The notes under the pieces are model-generated. The model was not told where the DNA came from, ran no database searches, and saw only the letters and a program-made list of their open reading frames with translations. The translations under genes were made by a program, and so were the position numbers. From positions 62,001 through 126,000 of the forward strand of contig JAEBUN010000020.1 of assembly GCA_023014365.1 (NCBI GenBank): DNA of 64,000 nucleotides. Direction: 5' to 3'. Shown in pieces: positions 24,421 to 36,275 of the stretch (within the stretch, counting starts at the first letter, position 1; each line of letters starts with the position of its first letter). This DNA comes from Lepiota brunneoincarnata (Eukaryota > Basidiomycota > Agaricomycetes > Agaricales > Agaricaceae).

Positions 24421-25121
24421 GATATCCTCCCCGGTCCGCTTGTCTTTGGATAGCGATTTTTTTTTCGATTCTATTTCTTTCCCCTGACCGTGATTATAGG
24501 CTTGCCTTCTCTTATTTCTCCATGCCCCACATACCACCTCTTTTGTCAATCCCTTTTTCTTTCCATAATCCTTCACTAATATAGTTGAGAAAAAATTCCT
24601 ATATCCCCTGTTCCGCTCCATCTCTCAGAAATAGCCTAGTTTTGTCAAGAATTCATTTTCCTCTCCCTTTCGAGCATAGGGAGGAAATAATTTACTCTAC
24701 TATCATGTATATGTGAAGGACGGCTCTTGGAGACGGCCATTCCCCATTTCGCCTCCTTGCCTGGAGATCCTCTCAGCCCTTGCGAGAGCATCTCCCCGTT
24801 AGTTAAGTGATAATCAGAGGCTCACGCCTCACAAGTGCCGGAGCCTCCGCAACCTAAATGATAGCTCTTGTTTGCATACCTTATCCATATAAAACACTCC
24901 TACTCTTACTTTCACTACAACGCGCAAAGAATTAACTTAATAGGTTAACACGTCATGGTATCATCATGTCAAGACAGTGTGTAAGTCGGGTAAATCCGAA
25001 TAACGGCTTCTGTTTGCGAACAAGAACACTCCATTAACGGCACATCACCACATGTCCTCATGCCTGAGGGAAATATATATGTTCAATTCAATGGATACCT
25101 GATTCGGCACGCAGTCTTAGC

Positions 25122-27184
25122 ATGACACTCCTAACTGCGGACCCCACTGCTGTCGCCCTTGCTCTTGCCCTCCTCACCTTCGCTCTAGTTCTATTCCCAA
25201 CCTTGAAGCGCTTACGGCGGCTGAAGAGGTTGTATCCTCCAGGTCCGAAACGACTTCCAATCTTGGGAAATTTGCTCGAATTTCCAAGGACAGCTGCGTG
25301 GCAAAAATTCGCCCAATGGTCTAAAGAGCTAAGTAAACACCCACCCACTAATGTGCCCAGAACCTAGTTAACGGTTCTCGGTGATCAGACTCGGATGTTA
25401 TCTACCTCGAAGTAGTGGGTACGCCTTTCGTTGTACTCAACTCACTCGAAGCTGCCACGGACCTTCTCCATAAATGCTCGTTGCTCTACTCTAGTAGGCT
25501 CCAACTAACAATGAATCACGAGCTGTGAGTATATAATGGGCAACAGTTGACGGAATACCGCAGACACCTGATCGTATAACAGTTTGGAGGCGAAACACTT
25601 TTTTGTAGCGATGCCCTACGGTGATGAATGGCGTGAATCCAGGCGCATAATGTCCAAGTGTATCTCCACCCCAGACCAAACCATTCTATCCCGTACACGA
25701 GACTTTGTCCGCAAAGGCCTGCTGCCCAACTTCCTCGACTATCCAGAGAACTTCTTCACCCACTTCAGCAAGTCCGTTGCCCTCCTACCCTCTACTGTGG
25801 AACTGGTCTGATAGATGCTCTCAGTGGCATAGGTGGTAGCGTCCTCTCTCTGACATATGGTCTTCGTATCAAGCGTGTCAACGAGCCATGGATCGCTCTC
25901 GCAGATGAGGCTATGGATATGATGACTGTTGTAGGAGTGCCAGGCGCATATGCAGTCGACCTTTTGCCTTTCCTCAAACATGTTCCTGAATGGATGCCGG
26001 GTGCTGGGTTTCAGCAAGTGGCGAGGGAAGGGAGAACACTTATGAGACGCTTTTTCGGCCGCCCGTTTGAGACTGCCAAGAAGAATATGGTGAGATTCTA
26101 TTTGGGGCTTTCGAGAATACTTTGTGAGTGTCATTGATGTTTCAAGGGCTGAGGGTATGACGGAACCTTGCTTCATCTCGGATTGTCTCGAGGACGTAGG
26201 GAGAGATGGAGACAGCAAGCGATACCAAGAAAAGTTGATTGAGAACGTGGGGGGAACATTCATCGGAGGTAAACCACAAACAACCCTTATACCCCCTCCC
26301 CCCTTATGACCTAATGTGCCGCATTCTCAGCTGGATCAGAGACCTCAACAACAGCTCTGAAGACAGTTATGGCCGTACTCCTTCTCTACCCCGACGTTCA
26401 AGCGAGAGCCCAAGCAGAAATCGACACTGTAGTTGGCCAGCACCGTCTCCCAGACTTTGATGACAAACCTAACTTGCCATATCTCAGAGCATTGCTGAAG
26501 GAAGTTTTGAGATGGGAACCCATTGTGCCTATGGGAATCCCACACATGTCAACCGAGGACAACACATATAGGGGTTATTATATTCCAAAGGATTCGCTTG
26601 TCATCGGCAATACCTGGTCAGCACCACATTTTCTCTAAAGCTAATCTGAATGTTGTAACGACGTATGTTCTAGGGCGATATTCCATGATGAAAATAACTT
26701 CGCCAATCCCTCTAGTTTCGACCCGACTTGTTTCCTCACACCCTCTGGAGAACTGCGGACAGACGGCAACATCCTTGACCCAGAAGAGGTTGCAACCTTT
26801 GGCTTTGGTCACCGGTACTTGCACTCTTCCTTCTTCCACAAATTCCATTGCTCAATAAATATCGCTCTCACAACTTGTAGGATATGCCCAGGCAGCGAAT
26901 TTGGTCTTGCAGCTCTCTGGATAACGGCTGCGTCTATTCTGGCATGTTTTAATGTTGCTCCCCCGTTAAACGAGGATAGGAAAGAGGAAGTGCCCCATGT
27001 CGAATTTTTACACAAACAAGTTGTTTCGTGAGTTCAGTTTTTCTTGTCATTTTGCCTTCAGTGGAAGATTGACTGGTGAGTTGTTAAGCCTCCCGAACCT
27101 TTCAGATGTCGCATCACGCCACGTTCAAAGGAAGTTGTGGCTCTCATTTGCGCGGGATATGACGAAACATCGGAATATATCTAA
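25122..27184 (+). CDS. cytochrome P450 C, probably decaying
   Basis: Exon plan matches copies A and B: 25122-25332, 25389-25524, 25583-25771, 25825-26089, (26148 or 26154)-26268, 26331-26616, 26674-26814, 26881-27027, 27106-27184. All exons are open. At the end of intron 4, however, the acceptor of A and B (CAAAG before GCTGAG) reads CAAGG here, so the AG has moved one base left; using it gives a stop codon at once. Splicing to the next AG (after 26153) would lose two codons and keep the frame. FDPTRF has become FDPTCF, losing a normally conserved Arg, and the heme loop reads FGFGHRICPG. Function is therefore doubtful. Confidence 0.75.
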
Positions 27185-28290
27185 TGTCATGGTGTTAGGT
27201 CATTGTATGTACATTGTATGGATAGATAGTTTAAATAGGGCATCTGTGGACACATGGGCTGTCGCCAAGATGAAAGAACAGGAACTTGGCAAAAAATAAG
27301 GCAGAGAGGGAATGCAAGAGAATTTACCGGCAAGGTGAACCTTGAGCAATGGGCTGTAGGAGTGACGGTAGTGGTCTCACGGTGGGGCAGACTGCATCAG
27401 CTGCAAGCAGGAAAGGAGTACCATTGTTAGTGCAACTTAGTGGTGCGCTTACTTGGGTTTGGCTTTCCTCCTAACCGCGGTGGCGGAGAAAACCAATGAA
27501 AGCGGACCAACATGGCCTACTGCGCATTTGAGAAAGGATCCCTCGTTTCCACTCAGAATCGGACACCCTCTTTGCAGAAAGTAAACGACACACTCCTCTG
27601 GCTTCACAGAGACTGAGGGGTTGTATGCATTTTTGGAACATACTGAAGAGGATCAAACTCTTCTACAAGTGGATCACGTCAAATAATCCTTGCTCCCTCA
27701 TCAGTGGATAAGTTATCGTGACATAGCCCCTCGAATCTACACCAACCAATACAACTCGCCTGAGCAAGAAAAGTATTTCTCCACTTTTCGAGCGCGGATA
27801 TTCTCCTTCTGCCCAATCCTCACAAGTTGTTTGCTCCTACTTCCCGGTGAAGTGGTACAGCCAATCGGCGTCCGTTTCGGACTGCTCATTTGGCCCTACC
27901 AATCGCTCAGGCCCGGGGCTTTCCCCCCTCAAGCTACCCTCTTGGCAAGGCGGCGGCCATTCCCTACTTCGCGTCCATGCCTCGAGATCCTCTCAGCCCT
28001 CACGAGAGCACCTCCGTTAGTTACGTGATAATCAGAGGCTCACGGTTCCCAACTGCCGGGACCTCCGCAACCTAAATGATAGCCCACTGGTTGTTTTCAC
28101 ATACTTTCAGACAATGTGCGAAGAATTAACTTAATAGGTTGGCATGTGACAATATCATCATGTCAAGACAGCTCGGGTAAATCCGAAAAACGGCCTCTGT
28201 TCGCGAACAAGCCCACAGTCCTCACGCCCTGGGTGAAATATATATATTCAACCGAATTGGTGCCTGTTCCCGCCGGCACGCAGTCTTAAC

Positions 28291-28753
28291 ATGACACTCC
28301 TAGCTGTGGACCACACTACCGTCGCCCTTGCCCTCACCTTCCCTCTCCTTCTATTCCACACCTTGAGATGCTTACGGCGGCCGAAGAAGTTGTATCCTCC
28401 AGGTCCGAAACGACTTCCAATCTTGGGAAATTTGCTCGACTTTCCAAGGACAGCTGCATGGAAAAAATTCGCCCAATGGTCCAAAGAGCTAAGTAAATGC
28501 CCACTCATTAATGTGTGCCCGAAACCTCGTTAACGATCCTTGGTGATCAGACTCGGATGTTATCTACCTCAATGTAGTGGGTATGCCCCTCGTTGTACTC
28601 AACTCGCTCGAAGCTGCCATGGACATTCTCCATAAACACTCCTTGCTTTACTCTAGTAGGTTCCAACTAACAATTGTTCATGACCTGTGAGTATATAGTG
28701 GGCAACAGTTGAATACCGCAGACACCTAATCGTATAACAGTTTGGAGGGGAGA
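28291..28753 (+). pseudogene. cytochrome P450 D, truncated after 1-2 exons
   Basis: Exon 1 (28291-28492) and exon 2 (28551-28686) are open and nearly identical to copy B. Exon 3 starts at 28741 but homology ends abruptly at 28753, where unrelated AT-rich DNA begins. The remaining seven exons are absent from the window. The junction marks the edge between the metabolic locus and the transposon-rich region, and looks like an insertion with deletion of the rest. Confidence 0.8.
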
Positions 28754-30393
28754 CCACATAGTCAACCTACATTGTATCGAGTGAGTGGGACCAGCAAACG
28801 CATACACTGTATCAAGTGAATGGGAGCCAGCGGGCCTGCTGGCTCTGCTACCTCACCATAAATCTTCATGCCCAGGTCTTATCCCATGGTCAAAGAGGTC
28901 CTAAGAGGTCAGGATCATGGGTACTAGAAATTCTGGGTTAGGGAGTGGAAAGCGGCAATCTGGGAGGGGTGGGCTGACACAACCTAGATATAACTGTCCT
29001 TCCATATTAGAATGTATGTGGCAAAGTGATGAGTATGATACATTTGTGAATGCCGGAAATATTGACAAATCGAATGCCAGATGTGATACATGTGCCAGAC
29101 AATGGGGTGGCAAACAGTGGCATGGGTACTACAATGGTCCATATGATGGCACACCACCAGCCATACATTCTGCGAGACATAACTTGTGCTGAGGCCAGCT
29201 GGCAGTCGGCTGGCATCATTTCAAGAATTGCCAGGATGTAAGTTGACAAAATGTCAAGGGCAAAAGCTGATGCAACATGCTGGGCAGGAGGCTAATGCTG
29301 GATGTGATACATGTGCCAGAGGATGGGTTGGCAAAGGGCAGGAGGAATACCAGACCAAGGTCCATGGGGTCAAGGTGAAAAACATACATTGTGAGGAATG
29401 TCGGCTGTGCCAGGGCCGGCTGTGGTACACCAGTATTGAGTGAGGTTGCAGTGCTAGAATAGTGTAGTGGGTGCCTAGCGATCAACTGACATGGATAGTG
29501 AACATGTTTGGAATGTAAAGTTGATGAAGCTGAAACGAGCAGCACACATATTGCTGGTGTACCAGTTGTATAATTAATACATGGGCCGAATGCAGGGCCA
29601 ACACTAAAACTGCCATAAAATGTGCCAAATGTATATGACACAGGATTCAATGAGCAGCAGGAAGGCTGCATGATAGCAAATAATCTGGAGTGGGAAAGAA
29701 CAATATTACAATTTTAATATTTAACATAAGTAATTATGTTACTAGAGCTCAACATCAGGAGTGGGGAAGACCGCATGATGGAATTATTGCCCATTGTCAA
29801 TATTTGAGATTTTCTGGGCAATATCTTCTTCAATGAGTTCATTGGCATGCTGGTGTAAGCTTAACAATCTTTTGTAGGCTTGGTCCTGGACAGCAAGCTG
29901 TTGCAGCTCTGAATGGTACAGCCTCACTGTGAGACCCAGGGGGTCATGAAAAACAACCTCTGATTCCAGCATAAGGTGTGGTCAATTCCTACTATAAATA
30001 GGGATATTGGTGTTGTGGATATTCACTGATAATGTAGTAATTATGTACCTTAGTGTACTTGATTACCACACTTAATGGAGGAATATCACTATATTTAAGG
30101 TCATGAGGGGCTGTGATTCACATCAAGTTTTTAAAGGATTACAACATTTGTTCAGAAGGAAACTGACAAAAATCACAACCTTTTCTGGGAAGGAAACTGA
30201 AGGGAATCACAACCCCTGTTCTGGAGGAAATCATGCTAGTTAGTCAGTGGAAGAGACGATGGTCTTAGTTGTCATTCTTGACTACAAAAGATGCTTAAGT
30301 TGAATGTTCAGGTGGTCAGCCCCCTCAGATGTGAGCGTGAAAAGTGTGTAATTATTGCCTATTACTAGATCAATAGGCAACAATATATCTGTA
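28754..30393. other. AT-rich, probably transposon-derived DNA
   Basis: No gene supported. Two loosely repeated segments share GATGTGATACATGTGCCAGA (29080 and 29307), about 230 bases apart. A short minus-strand frame at 29972-29784 could encode a charged helical peptide, but nothing supports expression. Origin unknown. Confidence 0.35.
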
Positions 30394-31583
30394 CTACTTC
30401 CTCCTCAACCTCTTCATCTTTCCACCACTTTCCATCACTTTTCTCTTCATCCCCACCAAAACCCCAGTATCCTCACCATCAACGCTGCCCTCTTCCTCAT
30501 CATCAGCACCATTCTCTTCATTGTCATTGGCGCCACTCCCTTCCTCATCATTGGCACTGTTCTCCTCATCATCGTCAGCACCACTCTCTCCCTTGTCATG
30601 GGCACCGTTCTCTTCCTCGTCATTGGTATCCCTCTCTTCCCCAGCATCACCACCTGCCTCTCCCCCATCACTGCTTGCTCCTTCTTCACCTGCACCCTTA
30701 CCACTGCTCATCCCCAGCTCTTCAAGCTCAGGAGCATTTCTGGTCCCGTTTTGATCCTTGTTAGTACCCTCATGGTCCTCACCTTCCTGAACTTGGGTGC
30801 TGTCCAGAGCGCAGAGGCTTCTGTTTCTGTTGGACCTTTTGTTTTTGAGCACTGTCCTCATGATCTCCAGAGTAGCCCAGTTTCCTTCATAACGTCGAAG
30901 TTGTGGATGCTTAGCATGTACCTGTGTGGTATATGTAGTTCACAGTCAGGATTTAGAGGTGGTTGAGAATAAACATACAATATTTACGACCCAGGCTAAG
31001 GGAACTGGGTCTTGACGCCTCCAATCAACTTTGTGTGGTATACATGTGTTGTCTAGGATATCACCAATAAATGTCTGTGATGAAAATTAGCATTGAAAGT
31101 AAAATGAGGGAAGGACTTACTCAATAGTAGTTGTAGAGTGGCTTGTTGTTCTCCAAACCCATTTTGTCTTGAAGCCTTGTAAGGCTGCCATGGGGGCGAG
31201 GGATCTGTTTCATATTTTGATCCTTGGCCTTTGAGGCACTACTTTTCTTCAACTTATCAATCTCTGCTAAACAATGTCAGTCGTATAGATAGTATGAAGA
31301 AAATAATGGACTTACCTTCTTGTTTTGCAACCTTGGCAAGCAGGGTGGCCAGGACGGCATCATTTGGGGTTTGGGTCTGTGCTTGAGGTGGTGCAGGCAT
31401 CCTGTTCTCTTTTGGTGGGGTGGGTGCCTTCCTTGTAGGTTTTTTCGTAGCTTTTGCAGTGGCAGTGGTGGGTGTCTGTGACAATGTCGGCTGGGAGCTG
31501 GGTTTCCCACCTGTGGTGCTGATTGTCTGCCTAGCGGGCTTCTTGGAGGCACTGGTGGTTTTCTTGGTGCTGGTCATGTTCAT
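30394..31583 (-). pseudogene. decayed multi-copy Agaricomycete gene, function unknown
   Basis: Four exons fit: 31583-31316, 31266-31121, 31074-30979, 30921-30394, all with GT..AG sites and consistent phase. The N-terminus is Lys/Thr/Pro-rich; the middle has IPRPHGS, MGLENNKPLYN and HPQLRRYEGNW; the C-terminus is a long Asp/Glu/Asn/Gly tract ending in a basic MKRLRRK. From memory, the IPRP..MGL..YN / HP.L.R....WAT layout belongs to a family present in many copies in mushroom genomes; its function is not known to me. Exon 2 ends in TGA (31123-31121) directly before its GTAAGT donor, in frame, where CGA would fit. That single nonsense codon makes this a probable pseudogene. Confidence 0.6.
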
Positions 31584-31783
31584 ACGCACTATGAATAAAG
31601 TGTGAGCAACTGCAGGAAGCAGTGTTCGACCACAAAATCCTTAAATACCTATCTGAACTTGTAATTGAATACCTCTTGAAGGTACGTTGGCGGTGTACGT
31701 GGAGGGGGCACTCAGGTGAAGGAACTTGTCATTGTCCAGCAGTGAGCTGGGGAGCATTGGAACTGGGCAGGAACATGAGCCGT

Positions 31784-33091
31784 TGATATGCCAATTTCAT
31801 GCCTATACATGAATTCCGTACTCTGGAATGATTCTCTACATAGAATCATTGGCTATATCATTAGAGAACTCTATAGAGGATTGGTACTATATCCCGTAGT
31901 AGCCAGTTCGACCAAATTGGGGATACTCGAGCCTCAGACGTGTTCAAACCAGTTCATTATCACTAAGCTTAGTGAACCAAGCTATCAGAACGCTCTCCAG
32001 AGGGATTCAGGACTCTACATAGCCTATCGAGTATACCCCGGTTGCATCAAGGGACCTTACGAGCAGTTTTCTGATGAACCCAAATGCGTTTGAACATAAA
32101 AGAATGTACCTAGCGGCTGTCGCAGGCATATTACGTCTATAGCGAGTTCAATAATGATGACCAGACCACGGAACAGAATGTCCAATGTTTGGGAGGCAAT
32201 ACCTGATGCCCAAAACCCTAGAAATATCAAAGACTCCTAATTAACAAGTGCTTTGTGGGTCCCAGCACTTTGGCATACTACTTAACTGAGATTAATTACA
32301 ATGGATCAAGGGATTGTCCATCCACTATACATTCCAATCATAATTGATCCGGAAACTTAACGCGCTTGCATGGATGCAGAATAATGCAGATGAGCATGGA
32401 ACACGTCTGGCTGGATTGCCATTCGTTAATCAGAGAAAAACCCATAACCCAGGGTGAGGTAGAAATGCTGCCGAACCTTCCAAAATGTTCTACAGTGCCT
32501 GTAACAATTAAGCTTATTGTTTTCTATTTCATATTTACTATCTCTCGTATGTATCTAAACAATATAAATATGGTCGCACTTGTTCGTGGAGAAGCAAGAG
32601 GTCTCACCCCCGCTTCCACACGCAAGTCTGCGAGCCGTGATCAAGAACGGTTTCAGAGGGCTATTTAGTGTGCATTGTTAAGTGTGATTTCTTCGGTTGT
32701 CGACCAACCCAGAGACAGAGATAGAGACCAGAGTTCAGAGTTTAGAGTTCCAGAGTGCTAGAGACAGAGACAGAGACAGAGACCAGAGTTCAGAGACCAG
32801 AGACCAGAGACCAGAGACCAGAGACCCAGCGCTTTGAATTGACAGGGATTGTCCTTTCATTGTTGCACCGTACGGCTAAGATAACTTCAACGGCTGTTCG
32901 TTAACCTCTAAAAACACTACTCTCTTGAATTTTGCTGTCAGAACGCACCCCCAGAACACCCTAAAAGACGAAACTGTTCATTATCTATCTCATTCCACTT
33001 GTATTAGCTTAAGCTTATTGAATTGCGGCTAAGCTTAGTGAAAACAAGCCCACTATCTATATTAAAACCTACAAAAGTTTCTACCTTTTCA
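31784..33091 (+). mobile_element. solo LTR of the Ty3-A family
   Basis: 1308 bases, starts TGATATGCC and ends TACCTTTTCA, same family as the LTRs at 38260 and 59127 but in opposite orientation. Flanked by CCGT on both sides (31780-31783 and 33092-33095), a four-base target duplication, with no internal region, so it is a solo LTR left by LTR-LTR recombination. TATA-like TATAAATA at 32563-32570. It contains four TAAGCTTA motifs and a GAGACAGA-type microsatellite. Confidence 0.8.
32709..32828 (+). repeat. GAGACAGA / AGAGACCAGA microsatellite inside LTR
   Basis: Short imperfect repeats (CAGAGACAGAGA, CCAGAGACCAGAGA) within the R/U5 part of every LTR copy of this family; other copies lie near 38523-38632, 59394-59487 and 62460-62570, with differing copy number. 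Confidence 0.8.
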
Positions 33092-33095
33092 CCGT

Positions 33096-34072
33096 GCTTG
33101 GGAAAAATGGGTCAGATGTACTGGAATGAGTCTATTATCTATTACGTCTAATTCGCATGCGTGGTGCCCTGGTGCAGTGCATCAGTGACAACATCCATGG
33201 ATAACCAATGCCTACAGGCCACACATTGTACTCCCATTTGTAGTGCCCTGGTGCAATAAATTGTTGGTGGATCAAAGTCCTAAGGGATAGCAGGGTGGGA
33301 GAGAATCCGAGGCGAACAAGAGCATGTGTTTTGGCTAATATAAAATAAGGACGTAAGGAATCAGGAGGCAATAACTCACCCATATTGAATCCATTAGCTT
33401 GACTGCAGTGCTGGATCCTGCTACCACCAATGTTTGTCACTCGGGGTGTATCCGGCTATAGGTACCACCGGTCTCACGAGTCAGCAAGCTGGGTAGCCCT
33501 TTGTCAAGCCTTTGTGCATATATAAATGAGCAGTATGATGTGTCAGTGAATCCAGTTATCACTGACAATGGTCCTTTCACCCAACACACATAGCCATGGA
33601 GCTAGTCCTTGTCAAGGAGCTTCAATATTGTCACCTGGGTCGACAACCAAAACTGAATCATCAACCGAATCGCATGGACCGTCGCCTGGGCCTTCAATCA
33701 AGACTCAACCATTGACTGAATTGTGTGAGCAGATGCCTGGGGTATGTGACTGCTCTAACCAACTTGCACATTGGGACATGGTGGGAGTTCTGCATCCCAA
33801 CCTACCGGAGCTATGCCAGCAGGCTGTGAAGAATTATGTCAATGCTATCGCCCAGGCCAGTGGAAATGGTAGGAGTACCAAATGTACTTACCATGGCAAT
33901 AGCTGACAATTGGGACAAGTTTCCATGCTTGCAAGGAAAGAAGACAACTGCTCCGAAAACGCGTCAGCCAAGGCGGAAGGTGAGACAGCTTGACCTACAA
34001 TGCCCCACTTCACTGAGAAGCTCCATAGTTATCAGGCAGGTGCCAGACCATTCTGTTGCAAGCATGAACGGG
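33096..34072. other. unassigned, probably repeat-derived
   Basis: No gene supported. A GTGCCCTGGTGCA sequence occurs twice (33162 and 33243). A Ser/Pro-rich plus-strand frame at 33568-33906 has no family resemblance I recognise. Confidence 0.3.
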
Positions 34073-34077
34073 GGGCA

Positions 34078-34388
34078 TGTTAGGGGAAGTAAGAGCACCG
34101 GAACCAAGTTGATATTTGGGTGGCGAATACAATCGACACCCACACTACTTATATACATAGAGGCCTGCGCACAGACCGGGTAGCCAAACACTACGTAGCT
34201 ACTAGAACATAACGTACGCAAACAATATACAAACAACGTCAGTCGCACGTGGGTTAGACTCGGGGATGGGGGTGGCCGAAGGCCGAGGCCGGGCTTAGGC
34301 ATCGGGCATCAGCTAGAGAGGCCAAGCACGGATACCCAACCACAGACCCCTAGACGTACCTTGCGTAAGGGGGTATAGTCCCCTTACA
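34078..34388. mobile_element. short solo LTR (family F)
   Basis: 311 bases, ends TGTTAGGGGAAG and GTCCCCTTACA (TG..CA with inverted terminal similarity), flanked by the five-base duplication GGGCA (34073-34077 and 34389-34393). A relative lies at 61216-61554. No internal domain, so a solo LTR. Confidence 0.85.
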
Positions 34389-34393
34389 GGGCA

Positions 34394-36135
34394 CACTGGT
34401 ATCAGCACACACGGGAATGCAGTCATTACTGAATCAAGAGGTGCCGATATGACCAAGACTGCAGCAGCTACAGACGGAAGCAATAGTACCATTGCTGGTA
34501 GCGTAGCATCCACAAATGGTCGTAAGCATGGGTTGGGGGAAAGTGGTGGAAGGAAATCTTGCAAGAAAAGAAAAGTGAGTAGATTGTCATAGCAGGGTTT
34601 TGTGGGAGCTAACCTTCGGAAAGATTAAAATAACCATCCGCATCAAGATTCATGAGGCAACACAGTCGCCCACAAAGGTCTCCAAGAAGTTGAGCAGGAA
34701 AGATCATGACTAGTAGAAGCAGGAGGGATATGTGTATGTAGTTACAGATGTGTCCAATTGTGCCCAGTAGTCCACAACGAGAGTTGGCACTTTCAGATAA
34801 GGTCTTGATCAATCGGCAATGTCTGCTTTGCTAGTCATCACATATCCACTATGTAAGCATTTCATCCCCTTGAGGAGAGGGGAAGGCAGTCGGGACGCAA
34901 GCGCAACTGTGTCCATCAGTTGCTGGGCTTTAATCCTCAAGGCGAGATAGAGGGAGAAGAGGGGCAAGAGAAGGTGGAGTAAATAATTCACTGAGTATTC
35001 ACATGACACGATCTGTCCTACTTTTATTCTACTGGTCCAAGGTATGTTCGGAGATGTGGGGCAGAAGAAAATGAGGCACAGAGAAGGTTTTTATCAACCA
35101 CAATTAGACCAGAACTGGAAGGGCGCAGAATAAACTACAAGGAGGGGGGAAGACAAAAAGAGATGGTAAAAATGAAGAAATTTGTGTTGGATGCATGCCT
35201 TGGTACTTGTATAGTTCAGCCGCGTATGTGTAAGTCGTGTTGAGCGTGAATCGAGCCAGGCTAGTGTAGTGGTGCAGGCATCATGGTACCAGTCCAAGTA
35301 TGTCGAGGTGTGTTTGTGTAAGCCTGCAGATCTGGCTTACAAGAGAGTTATGTTGCCATGTAGTTTCCATCTTCCTCCAGCGTTCCTTCTTGCTACACTT
35401 AATCCTCCCAGTCAAGGCAACTTAAGACATCAGGGGTACAAGGTGCCTGTGGTCATCTCCACTTGGCATTCTCTCGATCTCTCCCAGATTATACTATAGA
35501 TCTGAAGCCACATCCTTGTATATGATAGGTGGATGTACCTTGCCCAAGAAGACGGTTTCTCCGTGTGGAAATATAGTAGGCATTTCTGCACCAAATAGGT
35601 AAACGTAAGAATGATACAAGCATACTGAGAGTCAGGCCAGAATGGTGTATGGGGGTGCAAAAATCCAAGATCTGTTTCCTTGGGATACTGTTGCATCATA
35701 CTCTTCGCATATACAGATCATTGTCACAAAGCCATGCCAGGGGAGTAGAAAGATCTTTGGAGATCCAAAGACCATCATCCCAAGGCCATAATGAGGAGCA
35801 GAGGTCTTCGGAGATCCAATGACCACTACAACTCTAAAGACGAGTGTAGGTTGTTGGGTTGTTCCAACGATTGAGTTGAAGTTACAGCGATGAGGTGTTG
35901 GCGTACTCACCGTTAGCATCACATGACAAGAAATTTGTTGGAGGTCAGGTGATGTACCTGATCCGTCGATGCTGTGATCCGTTAGAGTCCCAAGCAACCA
36001 CCACCACAGCTTCCCCCCAAGTCGGCAACTGCGGGCACACGTTAGCATAAGTCAAGAAAAAACTCCTCATTTTATTTGACTAATTTCTTAATAGGTATCA
36101 CTGCTTCACCTGACACCCTAAGCTTGGAACCCTTG
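34394..36135. other. unassigned intergenic DNA
   Basis: No gene supported. Contains short direct repeats around 35757-35822 (GGAGATCCAA beside AAGACCATCA / TGACCACTAC). Nothing further recognised. Confidence 0.3.
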
Positions 36136-36253
36136 TCTGAGGATCTCCTCGGACGTGCGGTTCAAGTCAACACCAGAGCTTTCATCTGAGGATCTCCCTG
36201 GACAAAGAGTTTGAAATATTTCTACCAGTGTTTGTCTGAGGATCTCCTTGGAC
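36136..36253 (+). repeat. three spaced 19-base direct repeats upstream of the gene at 36276
   Basis: TCTGAGGATCTCC followed by a variable pair and GGAC occurs at 36136, 36185 and 36235, spaced 49 and 50 bases apart, ending 22 bases before an ATG. Could be transcription-factor sites or a short tandem array; no function is shown. Confidence 0.7.
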
Positions 36254-36275
36254 ATTGTCTGGTAGGATATCCATC

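Noticed and set aside
33568..33906. Ser/Pro-rich plus-strand frame as a gene.
   Set aside because: No ATG context, introns or family resemblance; lies between LTRs in repeat-rich DNA.
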